This document shows, in pieces, positions 33,086-43,302 of a stretch of 64,000 nt of DNA; position 1 is the stretch's first letter, and each line of letters opens with the position of its first letter. This stretch comes from Oncomelania hupensis (Eukaryota > Mollusca > Gastropoda > Littorinimorpha > Pomatiopsidae), in contig CM072513.1 in the NCBI GenBank assembly GCA_036898135.1, positions 81,568,820-81,632,819 on the forward strand, read 5' to 3'. A program made the translations under genes and the position numbers. A model generated the notes under the pieces. It was not told the DNA's origin. It saw only the letters and a program-made list of their open reading frames with translations, and made no database searches.

Positions 33086-33168
33086 TCTCTCTCGGAGAAT
33101 CTAGAAGGGAAGGAGTTGTGCGTTCGTGTGTGTGTGTGTGCGTGTGTGTGTGTGTGTGCGTGTGTTTA
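33012..33168. repeat. (CT)n and (GT)n microsatellites
   Basis: CT tract 33012-33094 and GT tract 33126-33166. Confidence 0.92.
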
Positions 33169-33464
33169 AATTAACACAATTATTGGCAAATCAATTAAAT
33201 AAGCGTTTAAATCTGACATGGACTAGTATCGTATTGTATCGAAACGATTGCATGGTATCGTATCGAATCGAATCATCGTACCGCCGTATCTGCCTATCCA
33301 CGCATGTGTATGTGTGCGTGTGTGCATGCCGTACTCCGTTACGGTCGGACGACTAGGGTGTAGATTTCACTGTTAGACTTGCAGGAACTGGACGCTACGG
33401 AATGCGGTAAAGACGTGGAATTTGGACGGCAGCCAAGACCAACTACGACCACTGAACTCAGATC

Positions 33465-33590
33465 TATAGCATTGTGACATTTACTATAGAGCAATATGGT
33501 GTATTGAACACACAGCATTGAGACATTTTGCTATAGAGCAATATGGTGTATTGAACACATAGCATTGTGAAATTTACTATAGGTATGATG
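33465..33590. repeat. 57-bp minisatellite, two to three units
   Basis: Units share 'ctatagagcaatatggtgta' and 'ttgaacaca.agcattg'. Confidence 0.75.
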
Positions 33591-34052
33591 TTTTGTAACG
33601 ATAAACCGTCTGCCATTTTGGTGCCATTGAACAAGACTCCGTAGGCTACTATTATGATAAATCAAATAAGCGATTGATGAAAAAATGTACCTTCTCACCA
33701 TTACTAATTACCGATCAAAGAAATGAAACCATCGTATCTAGAGGCACTGTTCAACAGAAAAAAAAACGTCAACAAATAGAACATATTTAGCTCATGTTAA
33801 AGTCTTGTTCAAGAACGAGAACTTTCGGTCCATGGAGCATTGGAGTTATACAAACGTACCGGTATGCGGAACCTGAACCGGTATTCCGTATCGAGCGATC
33901 GGAGTACCGCGATTTACCGGTATGTCGGTATACTGTCTCAACCCCAGTCTTCACAGTGAGGTAAGACGTAAGAGTATTGGGTAAGTTATAGACAGGTCTG
34001 CATGCGTACAGTGTAAGTGATAGTCAGGTCACGTGCATACAGCGTAAGTTAC

Positions 34053-34102
34053 AGTCAAGGCAAAGAGTGTATGAACAATTTCATACACTCTTTGAGTCAA
34101 GG
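34053..34102. mobile_element. 34-bp palindromic insertion with 8-bp target duplication
   Basis: A perfect 14-bp stem (34061-34074 with 34081-34094) with a 6-base loop is flanked directly by agtcaagg on both sides (34053-34060 and 34095-34102). An 8-bp duplication and CAAAG/CTTTG ends fit the hAT superfamily rule (8-bp duplication, YARNG ends). It may be two hAT termini with almost nothing between them. Confidence 0.6.
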
Positions 34103-34314
34103 TCTATATGCAGTCAGGCATCAAAACAATGAAAGCCGTAGTGTCAACTGTTTCTGTATGAGATTCATTTTTTTTAAGTTGTAAGAGCCCAATTTAGACA
34201 CAACAGCGGGTAAATTGAAATTAAACGAGGGGCAAATTGGACCTAGGTTCATTTTATACGCACCTAATAAAATATAAAATTGTGGAATAATTTTACTTGT
34301 GTCTCTCTCTATCG

Positions 34315-34317
<3 letters not shown>

Positions 34318-34351
<34 letters not shown>

Positions 34352-34352
34352 C
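34318..34352. repeat. (CG)/(CA)n microsatellite
   Basis: A short CG run followed by CA repeats. Confidence 0.85.
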
Positions 34353-34444
34353 ACACACACAGTCACCTAGCCACACACACTCACCTACGTACTCACACAA
34401 ATAATCAGTAACATCGCTAAAACGACAACCGCATTTTTTTTTAT

Positions 34445-35130
34445 ATAAATAAAGATTTTATTACTGCAAAAAGGACCCTTTGTTAAAACTACAGCAATGC
34501 ACTAACTTGCTATAAGGCAAATCAAGTTGTATTCTTTCAACTACTGCCACCAAAAACGGCATACAAATTTCAATCAAAGCAATTTTCGTTTTAAACAAAA
34601 AAAACAGACGAAAGAAAACAAATAACGGAAAATTAAGGAGTTTACTTACTTGAAAAAGATCGTTTATAAGACTTAAACAACGCATGCCTTTGGTTTAAAG
34701 TAAAACAATATTTATTTTCTCGTGTATTGCCACCCAAAACGGCATCAAAAATCAATTAAAGCACAGTTTTATAAAATACTATAAACAAATAGAGGGAACG
34801 AGAGGAAGGAGGGAGAGAGAGACAGAGAGAGAGACAGAGAGAGAGACAGAGAGAGAGCAAACAGGTGAATGAAAATCAAAGAGTTACTTCACCCTGTTTA
34901 AAACTGAAACAATGCAATTGCTTACTTTTGAATAAAATAATTCGTTATCTTCCAAACTACTGCCATACAAATCTAAGTTTATTTCTATAAAATACGTATA
35001 AAATGAAAGTCACAGCTAACAAAGGAATGAAAATGAAAGAATTAATTTACTTGAAGAAGATCCATTTTAAAACTCACTTACCTTAATTAAATAAGCTTAA
35101 AATTAACAACTCAACTACTGCTACAAAAAC
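34445..35130. repeat. Degenerate ~200-bp tandem repeat
   Basis: Three to four diverged units share 'ttacttgaaaaagatc', 'actactgccaccaaaaacgg' and 'caattaaagca'. A (GAGA/CAGA)n patch sits at 34810-34858. Confidence 0.55.
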
Positions 35131-35154
35131 GCCATAAACAAACTAAGTACAGGT

Positions 35155-35155
35155 C

Positions 35156-35251
<96 letters not shown>

Positions 35252-35420
35252 TAATAATTTATATAGCGCAGTTTCCTGATCTACAATAAAGCACACTGCT
35301 CAGCACAATAAAGGCCATTGTAAATATTTGATTAAAACACTAAAATAACAATGCAAACCAACACAGCAACAACAATAGCAGTCACCAAGACCAAACAGAA
35401 CCAAAATAACAATATGACGC
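35155..35420 (-). mobile_element. (AAT)n tract and attached retroelement 3' end
   Basis: AAT repeats occupy 35157-35247. On the minus strand the adjacent sequence ends 'actgcgctatataaatt' followed by (ATT)n, the same style of 3' end as the SINE and L2-like copies. The body is not recognised. Confidence 0.4.
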
Positions 35421-35777
35421 TCACTTCATTAAAAACGACACACAGATTTGCAGAAAATACAAAATAACATAGACAATCAAACATCAAATATGCCTACATA
35501 ATAACAAACGTAAACACAATAACAAACGTAAACATAATAACAAACGTAAATATAATTGTAACAAGAGGCAGTTTTACACAGCACAGTAAGCGTTGCCTTG
35601 TTTAGTCAGTGTAACACAGTTGTAGCTTGATGCAAGCGCAGTTAGTGACATCATCGCAGCTTACATTATAGCGCTTCGATTTTATGGCCAATCAGATTTT
35701 ACATCCAATCGGAACACAGCTAGCTTAGGTAGAACCAGTTCTGCCTAATTCAAGGAGAGGGGGAGAAGATTCATTCT
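35421..35777. other. Non-coding stretch
   Basis: A short repeat (aataacaaacgtaaacat) is present at ~35500-35550. Nothing else is seen. Confidence 0.45.
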
Positions 35778-35783
35778 GCGTTC

Positions 35784-36783
35784 CACAAGTATATCAACTA
35801 ACAAGTTAGTATCTCCCTTCTATGTCTCTGTCGACGTGCGCGTACAACCGGTTGCTTCCCTTTACATGCTTTGTGCTCCATAGAGCGTCGTCGGCCTAAA
35901 ATAATTTTTTAGAAACTTCAAAACCCAGGGGAATTATGGGTAGGGAAATCCTTTTCTCAAATGACGTCGGAAGGACTCTTCGCGATTGTTGCATGGCACA
36001 CGAGACACACGCAAAATGGCGTCACAAGGAGATTGGTTAGATCTGAATTCGTCTAAATTGACCTCGCATGCTGCTGGATAACAATGCAATTTGAATTTGC
36101 TTTCAAAAATCAAAAGAGAGCGAGACCACAACAAAGTACAACGAGCCAAGGCGACGCAAACCCTCAAGGCCGACAGAACAAAAAGCACACAACCTACAAA
36201 AGGTAAGTACCCGTGACCATACACAATAAAGTAGGCCTAACCACCATTGCAAAATAGGATTGATCATCACCATGATTGAATTTTTCCACCCCACCTTCCA
36301 ATCGGTACGGAATCGAACATATGCTCAAATCATCATATCTTTGACAGAACTTGCATATACAGTGTGATTCAAGCGATAAATGAACCATCACATCGAAGCG
36401 ATCTGAGCAGATGAATCGATGACAATGGCGATCAATCGTTCACTGAGACTCACGATCGCCGGCACTGAGCTCACATACATGTGTGCATGTTTCTATAAAT
36501 CCATCGTGTTCTCCTTCGATAATTGAGCAAAGCCTTTGTTCACTACCAGAAATATGCAGTTCCTCTCCCAACTTTCGTTTAATTTCAGCCAGCACATCTT
36601 CGCGAGAAATGGCGACCACGACTGCAACCGTAGCTAGTTATCAGATTTCCCAGAATTCTCTATTCTATTTTTAGGTTTGGGATACCCCCGTCTCAACTTA
36701 TGGCTAAAACCAAGGGCAACAGGACCACCGCACGTCGACTGGGGGCAATACGAGATACTAACTTGTTAGTTGATATACTTGTG
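35784..36783. mobile_element. TIR DNA transposon, non-autonomous, copy 1 (1,000 bp)
   Basis: Perfect ~32-bp terminal inverted repeats start cacaagtatatcaactaaca and contain their own short hairpin (actaac-aa-gttagt). A 6-bp target duplication gcgttc flanks it (35778-35783, 36784-36789). No transposase is visible; there are short frames only. Copy 2 (40487) is an internally shortened relative with the same ends, and a broken copy 3 lies at 50240-50978. Confidence 0.85.
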
Positions 36784-36789
36784 GCGTTC

Positions 36790-37329
36790 AAACTAGGAGC
36801 AGTAGACAGTTACGCTCTGACAGAAATCTCTCCTGAGCAGACTTTGAAAGCAGGGCTTGTTGAAAATTCGATTCAATCAAGTTAGCCACGGCCTGACATT
36901 ATCAAAAAGGTAAATGAACATACTTTTGTTTCATCGTGATGTATTTATATTATTGTTGAATTATGTTTGTGAAATTTGCTATGCTTAAAATTGAATTGTT
37001 AGTCCAACGTGGCCTGACCACGTGGCGAACACGACCGGGTTCGACGCCATGTTGTATACCTGACGGAACCACTGTTGTTTAACCTATATGTATGCTTGCA
37101 GACCAGTGGCTGTGCCAGAGAATGTGTATAATATTAATTCTTTCTCAATGTGTATAGTTAGCCATGATTTATATTTATATATGTATAGGAAATTAGAGTG
37201 GAGATTCCAGTGGACCACAGACTTAGCAGAATGTTCGTTGCTTATAAATAGAGATGTAAAGCTAATCACTGAGGGCTACTTCGGCCTTCAGTGAGACGCT
37301 CTGCACAGGGTTGTGCAGAATTTCGTCTC
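36790..37329. other. Non-coding stretch
   Basis: An isolated B-box-like sequence (cgggttcgacgcc, ~37038-37050) without a convincing tRNA head; no gene recognised. Confidence 0.4.
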
Positions 37330-37835
37330 ATATACTAGACTTATCGTTAATTTGTACTAGAGTTATCGTTAATGTTATAATTTGCACTACTATACTAGAC
37401 TTATTGTTAATTTGTACTATACTAGGCTTATCGTTAATGTTATAACTTGTACTGTACTAGATTTATCGTTAATGTTATAGGCACTAACGTGTAGGCCTAC
37501 TATATTAGACTTATCGTTAATGTTATAACTTGTACTATAGTAGACGTATCGTTAATGTTATAACTTGTACTATACTAGACTTATCGTTAATGTTATAGCT
37601 TGTACTATACTACTACTAGATTTATCGCTAATGTTATAGGCACTAACTTGTAGGCCTATATACTAGACTTATCGTTAATGTTATAACTTGTACTATAGTA
37701 GACGTATCGTTAATGTTATAACTTGTACTATACTATACTTATCGTTAATGTTATAACTTGTACTATACTAGACTTATCGTTAATGTTATAACTTGTACTA
37801 TAGTAGACTTATGATTAATGTTATAACTTGTGCAA
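37330..37835. repeat. 34-bp minisatellite, reverse-oriented block
   Basis: This is the reverse complement of the array at 29345-30575 (actagacttatcgttaatgt, tataacttgtac), including the 'ggcactaacgtgtaggcct' variant. Confidence 0.92.
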
Positions 37836-38410
37836 TGCTGATTTCTTAAACGTCTATCTGGTAGATGTGAAAAAAGCGTTTTCAAGGATCTCTTAAAACC
37901 CGCCACAGACTTGGATTGTTTCAATGTCATGGGAAGATCATTCCATAGCATTGGAGCTGTGTTGGAGAAGGCCCGATAGCCAAATGTTTTCTTATTGGTG
38001 TTGCCAGACTTCACACTTGGAAGTCTTAACCGTTGTTGTGAGGAAGAACGAAGAGGGGAGACGAGTTCTTTGAGATATTGGGGAGCGGAGTTGTTCGTAC
38101 AATTGTACTCAACAATGTTGAGGAGTTTATGGTCAATTCTTTTCTTGACAGGGAGCCAGTGAAGATCTTTCAGCAATGGCGTAATGTGGTCGGACTTTCG
38201 TTTCCGAGTCACAACTCTGGCAGCAGTGTTTTGTACACGCTGTAGCCTACTTAGATCACTCTTTGAGATGCCCCAAAGGCAGCTATTGGCATAGTCTAGT
38301 CTTGACAAAATCATTGACACAGCCCACAGAGTTTGCAGTTTTCTTGTTAATGAGAGGACGTAATCTTCCAATTGTACGCAGCGTGCTAGCTCTTTTATGC
38401 TGGCATGCAT
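37836..38410 (-). pseudogene. CR1/L2/Jockey-like LINE RT C-terminal fragment
   Basis: The minus-strand frame reads VSMILSRLDYANSCLWG, LQRVQNTAARVVTRK, LLKDLHWLPVKKRIDHK and FGYRAFSNTAPMLWNDLP. These are the conserved carboxyl landmarks also seen at 25305-26063, but from a different family. It is 5'-truncated, and its 3' side runs directly into the 34-bp array. Confidence 0.7.
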
Positions 38411-39428
38411 GTGTGATAGGTATGGTGTTTGTGGGTAAGAAAAATGAATGAAACTCTAAACTAATATTTTTTTATGTAAGTGTTAGTTTGTGAGAATTGT
38501 GGTTTATGTTGCATGCTTTGAAACGCTACACAAATGGCTGTAGGTAATTCCTTTGATGGTAATAACAGTTATTCCAGTCAGTTAAATTTTATTTATTTCT
38601 GTTCTTTTTCTTTTTTTCAGTTTTTACTTTTTTTATTTGGTGTTTTTTATTTATTTTAAACTTTTGTTTTTCTTGTTCTAAATACTGGTACAGAGAACCA
38701 AACACTGTTCAGGTTTAATGTAGTTCTTCGTCTAGAGATGACAGCAAGCAAGCAAACAACCAGTCTTGGCCTTGAACTCAGTGTTGATGTGTCGTGCGAG
38801 TCGTAACATAGATTCGAGTCCACGGACACCGAAAGCGTATAGGGGACGTAAAGGTGAAGTCAAAATGTAGAGAGGAAGTCAATGTGCGTTGCCACAGGGC
38901 TGTCCAAGATGTTCATTCATTACAGTGTAGAATTCGTTCGTTGCATGAAGGGTGTCCGCACATGGCGGGAGCAAAGTTGGCACTGCAGGCGCGCAAGGAA
39001 GAAGAGGTGCTTCGGATCACCCGACCAAGCCATGAGGTGTGACCGTGGAGCCTACACGGAGTGAAGGCAAAACGCTGGGAGATACTGGGGTTGCAGGCAA
39101 CTGCTGTACGGAGGACGCCCTTCTCCACAGAAGTCCCAACGTCGCCCAATAGTAGTGAAAGAAGTCAGGGCTACCAAGGAAAGGACGACGGCAGCAGAGC
39201 GTCGAGACGCCTTTTGTCGATAGGCGGCCGCTGCCCAATCAATGGAGCCCTTAGCTACCAGTCAGAAAATGAAGGTTGAGGGTTCAGGTGGAGTATCGGG
39301 TCGACAAGGTTCAGAGCTGCTCCGACTTTGGACCTCAGCATCTCGATCTCAGGGATGGCAAGAACAAGCTGAAGTCCTCCATTGCAGCAGATAGCGCACC
39401 TGTGGGTCTGACCGCCTCCTGGAGCAGG
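38411..39428. other. Non-coding stretch
   Basis: T-rich at ~38580-38680. A GC-richer part (38850-39290) is open in several short frames but matches no family I recognise; possibly an old repeat. Confidence 0.35.
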
Positions 39429-39608
39429 ACTGCCACCCCTGCTCCACTTGCTGCCACCCAGTCACTGACAGCCTGCTCCACTTGCTGCCACCCAGTCACT
39501 GACAGCCTGCTCCACTTGCTGCCACCCAGTCACTGACAGCCTGCATGCTCCACTTGCTGCCACCCAGTCACTGACAGCCTGCTCCACTTGCTGCCACCCA
39601 GTCACTGA
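39429..39608. repeat. 34-bp minisatellite
   Basis: Five units of 'ctccacttgctgccacccag' plus 'tcactgacagcctg'. The last unit is cut by the foldback element at 39609. Confidence 0.85.
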
Positions 39609-40021
39609 CAACGATGTCGGCTCCAATTTTCACTGCGAATTTGGTCAAAAACGCAGTCACATAAGCTGGTTCGAATTTGGACACCACGCCGTTCGTCGAT
39701 ACTATATATAGCAATTCCTTTACGACCTTTCATTGGTCGCTAAGAATACGCGGTATTAGGCCTAATGAGGGGCGGACTACTCTAAAACTTTAAAACCTTT
39801 TAACGAATTTGAAAGTCGCCAACGATCTTTTGTTTATATCGCTAGAGTGGTCTGCCCTTCATTAGGCTTAATAGCGCGTATTTTTAGGCGACCAATGAAA
39901 TATCTTAAAGCAATTGCTATATATATAGTATCGACGAACGGCGTGGTGTCCAAATTCGAACCAGCTTATGTGACTGCGTTTTTGACCAAATTCGCAGTGA
40001 AAATTGGAGCCGACATCGTTG
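39609..40021. mobile_element. Foldback/MITE-like element with ~190-bp inverted arms
   Basis: The ends are caacgatgtcggctccaatt and its exact complement. The first ~115 bp of the arms are nearly identical, then similarity drops over the next ~75 bp; the loop is about 30 bp. The arms share 'gttcgtcgatactatatata'. No clear target duplication is visible and there is no coding capacity. Confidence 0.75.
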
Positions 40022-40194
40022 GAAGTGTAACGAATGTGTTGCTATGAGTGTTTGTGATTTGTCTGGCCCCTCCGTTTGAGTTTGAAGTGGGCACAAAAGG
40101 TAGGAAAGTCGTTTTTTGGGGGTCAGCCGAAACCGGATGTCGAAAGGAGTGGAGGACCTTCTATGTATAGTATGTAATTGAGGCAAGGCCTACG

Positions 40195-40486
40195 GACTTC
40201 ACAGCCTGTGAGCTGCTGTAGTACACAGCTGGGTGACTCTACCTAGCCTAGCACACAGACCTACGTATCCAGCTCAAGAGCTGCTGTAGTACACAGCTGG
40301 GTGACTCTACCTAGCCTAGCACACAGACCTACGTATCCAGCTCAAGAGCTGCTGTAGTACACAGCTGGGTGACTCTACCTAGCCTAGCACACAGACCTAC
40401 GTATCCAGCTCAAGAGCTGCTTAAGCTGCTGTAGTACACAGCTGGGTGACTCTAGCTAGCCTAGCACACAGACCTACGTATCCAGC
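40195..40486. repeat. 67-bp minisatellite (left block)
   Basis: Four units of 'gctgctgtagtacacagctg', 'ggtgactctacctagcctag' and 'cacacagacctacgtatcca'. It is interrupted by TIR transposon copy 2 and resumes at 40987-41062. Confidence 0.9.
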
Positions 40487-40986
40487 CACAAGTATATCAA
40501 CTAACAAGTTAGTATCTCTCTTCTATGTCTCTATCGACGTGCGCGTACAACCGATTGCTTCCCTTTACATGCTTTGAGCTCCATAGAGCGTCATCGGCCT
40601 GAAATAACTTTTTAGAAACTTCAAAACCCGGGGGAATTATGGGTAGATAAATCCTTTTCTGAAATAACGTCGGCTAAATCCTTCTTTAGTTTCTTTGCTC
40701 GAGCAAAGGCAACCTCATAGGTATGGAGCACTTCGTCCATTATAACTCCATCGCTGATAATACTGCTGACAAGTTTATGCCTTTGTTCACTACCAGAAAT
40801 ATGCAGTTCCTTTCCCAACTTTCGTTTCATTTCAGCGAGCACATCTTCGCGAGAACAGATTTCCCAGAATTCTCTATTCTATTTTTAGGTTTGGGATATC
40901 CCCGTTTCAGCTTGTGGCTAAACGGGACCACCGCACGTCGACTTGGGGCAATACGAGATACTAACTTGTTAGTTGATATACTTGTG
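40487..40986. mobile_element. TIR DNA transposon, copy 2 (500 bp)
   Basis: It has the same ends as copy 1, inserted in the 67-bp minisatellite with duplication atccagc (40480-40486, 40987-40993). It contains ~100 bp (40677-40775) absent from copy 1 that forms part of a 73-residue minus-strand frame (MLAEMKRKLGKELHIS ...). This may be a remnant of the coding region of an autonomous relative. Confidence 0.85.
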
Positions 40987-41062
40987 ATCCAGCTCAAGAG
41001 CTGCTTAAGGTGCTGTAGTACACAGCTGGGTGACTCTAGCTAGCACTCACACCTACGTATCC
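40987..41062. repeat. 67-bp minisatellite (right block)
   Basis: Continuation of the array at 40195-40486 after the transposon. Confidence 0.85.
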
Positions 41063-41790
41063 TACCGGGAAATCTATCATTGACCGAATGTGAGGCAGCA
41101 AAGATTTGTTCATAGTCTTGGAGACTAGTCTTAACGTCAGTCTGTGAGCTGTTGTATGGACTAGCGTTTTGCTATAGAGCTACAGGTACTAATCTCCTAT
41201 AATGTCCAAATGTACAGATCTGTTCGAGCTTTGTAAACTGATACAATTGTTTTGTTACAATTTTTATAATTGTTAAGGCACGATAAAAAAAAAAAATTCC
41301 GCAATAATGCTCTTAACCTTGCTACAATCACGTCAAATTTTACATGACATCAGTGGCTAGTGACGATTTTGTGACCTCCTACATGTCCCACGTCATCCAC
41401 TTCTTTGACTTCTTTTGACGTCATGTGTTTTTCATGACCAGGCATGTAGCATTGTTGCCTTGATGCGGTGTCGGAAAGTTGCTTCGGCGCTACGCAGGAC
41501 ACGAGGCACAGGGCAGCGACATGGGTGCAGCTTCCTTCAGCTTTATTCTTCTCCTTCTCTTCCACCGTACGTCATCATCTGCATTGTCATCCCTATAATC
41601 ATCAAGATTTTCTCATCCTTCTTCTTCTTGCGGTACACTACCGCCTGCACTCTTGTGCAGACGCGATGATGTGGACTTTCAAGGGTATCGCGTTTGGAGT
41701 ACGCTGTTTAAAATATTGGTCGTTGTCTGGATAAACGGCTGACTTTGATCAGCTCAGCTGGAAGGGTGGGGGAAGGGCTGCTGATCAAGG
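41063..41790. other. Non-coding stretch upstream of the WSC gene
   Basis: No exon is recognised. It could include the promoter of the gene beginning near 41.8 kb. Confidence 0.4.
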
Positions 41791-41794
41791 CAGA

Positions 41795-41803
41795 GTATAA
41801 GAG
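41795..41803 (+). promoter_or_regulatory. Possible TATA box
   Basis: gtataagag lies about 80 bp before the ATG at 41878. This is only suggestive; AT-rich DNA gives such matches by chance. Confidence 0.25.
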
Positions 41804-41877
41804 GAAGAGAAGAAAGTGTGGTTAGTATTGTCCCCTATACGCTCATGTGTCCGGGGACGTTAATCTAAATAATCGCA

Positions 41878-41940
41878 ATGTGGTTAGTATTCATCTTCTT
41901 TTTCTCGTCCTCCTCCCTCTGCTCCACTTACCCCTTCTTC
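41878..41940 (+). CDS. Possible first coding exon (signal peptide) of the WSC gene
   Basis: ATG in a fair context (atcgcaATGtgg) begins MWLVFIFFFSSSSLCSTYP, which looks like a signal peptide. The frame runs on into a 57-bp tandem repeat (19-residue unit with an N-I-T glycosylation sequon). I could not find a donor with the phase 1 needed by the next exon, so the link to the gene is unproven and the end coordinate is arbitrary. Confidence 0.25.
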
Positions 41941-42225
41941 AACATCACAACCGACACAGCAGCAAATGCGTTTTCACTTACTATTTGTAACAGCTTCAAC
42001 ATCACAACCGATACAGCAGCAAATGCGTTTTCACTTACTATTTGTAACAGCTTCAACATCACAACCGATACAGCAGCAAATGCGTTTTCACTTACTATTT
42101 GTAACAGCTTCAACATCACAACCGATACAGCAGCAAATGCGTTTTCACTATTTGTAACAGCTTCAACATCACAACCGATACAGCAGCAAATGCGTTTTCA
42201 CTTACTATTTGTAACAACTTTCAAG
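41938..42225. repeat. 57-bp minisatellite
   Basis: About five units of 'ttcaacatcacaaccgatac', 'agcagcaaatgcgttttcac' and 'ttactatttgtaacagc'; the fourth has a small deletion that shifts the frame. Confidence 0.9.
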
Positions 42226-42239
42226 CTGTTTGTGTATAT

Positions 42240-42261
42240 ATGTGTGTTGGTGTGTATGTGG

Positions 42262-42300
<39 letters not shown>
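42240..42300. repeat. (GT)n before the first WSC exon
   Basis: The GT tract runs up to the acceptor CAG at 42299-42301. The gene would therefore use a GT-rich rather than a pyrimidine-rich 3' tract here. Confidence 0.8.
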
Positions 42301-42301
<1 letters not shown>

Positions 42302-42420
42302 AGAGAGAGGGGTCCATGGTACACAGGGTGGGCTGTATGATACAGGAAGGCAACGAAAGGCTGGAAAAGGAATATGTCGACCAGCAAGTCATTGCCCCGC
42401 CCCCTCGACTTGACAAGTAC
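42302..42420 (+). CDS. WSC gene exon: start of WSC domain 1
   Basis: Acceptor ...gtgtgcag; phase 1 in. It encodes [16 protein letters not shown], the WSC opening (Gly-Cys). Two donors are possible: after 42416 (gtacgt, phase 2) or after 42420 (gtcatg, phase 0). The second fits the phase-0 start at 44274. Confidence 0.5.
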
Positions 42421-43079
42421 GTCATGATGATGATAATAATAATGACGATGACGATGGTGATGATGGCTGCTGTTATCTTGCTGATGCTGCTGATGATGAC
42501 GACGGTAGTGTTTGTGGTGGTATGTGATGCGAGAGCAGAGAGGGTCGTTTCGTACACTGACGGGTAATGGTTAGTTAGTTATTCATTGCTTACAGGGTCC
42601 AGTGGACTGCAAACAGCCGAATCAGGACTACAAAATCAGGACCACAACTTGGTTGAAAGAGGACTTCCCCCGGATCCGTATAAAAGACCTGCCGAAACAA
42701 CCCTAGTGGTAACACTGAAGGCAATCCACCAGCCGGTCACTTTAAAATGAAGGCATCCCACGCAAGGGACGCTGAGGCTATACTCTAATTTATCGAAACC
42801 CCCTTTACAAAAACAAAATAGATTATAAATATCATTATAAAATATCAACAAAATACATACATGTCAAATGCCTACATTGCCAAATACTATTATCATAGGA
42901 AGCCCTTGTGACTATTAGGCAGAAAGCATCCAATATTCCCAAGCTGAGGAGTTTTGGAAGAGCTTTCAAGAAAAAAGGTAGGTCACTGGTCTAGCGAAGA
43001 AGAAGATAGTATAGTAGATTGATAGAACAGAGTAGGAGTGAGAAAGCAAAAAGGAGAAAGACAGCGACAGTGGTGGTGG

Positions 43080-43153
<74 letters not shown>

Positions 43154-43212
43154 GTGTCGGTAGGCAACATGAGATGCGGGAGCAGAGAGTTCGTCTCGTA
43201 CACTGGTGGGAA

Positions 43213-43302
<90 letters not shown>

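Noticed and set aside
37038..37050. B-box-like site as evidence of another SINE
   Set aside because: No A box at a suitable distance and no SINE body or tail.
38850..39290. Overlapping GC-richer short frames that look gene-like
   Set aside because: Several frames and both strands are open to similar lengths and none shows a known domain or splice structure.
41878..42567. One continuous 229-residue frame joining the signal-like start to the first WSC exon
   Set aside because: It would translate a (GT)n tract and a minisatellite; the acceptor before 42302 and the WSC homology make a spliced structure more likely.
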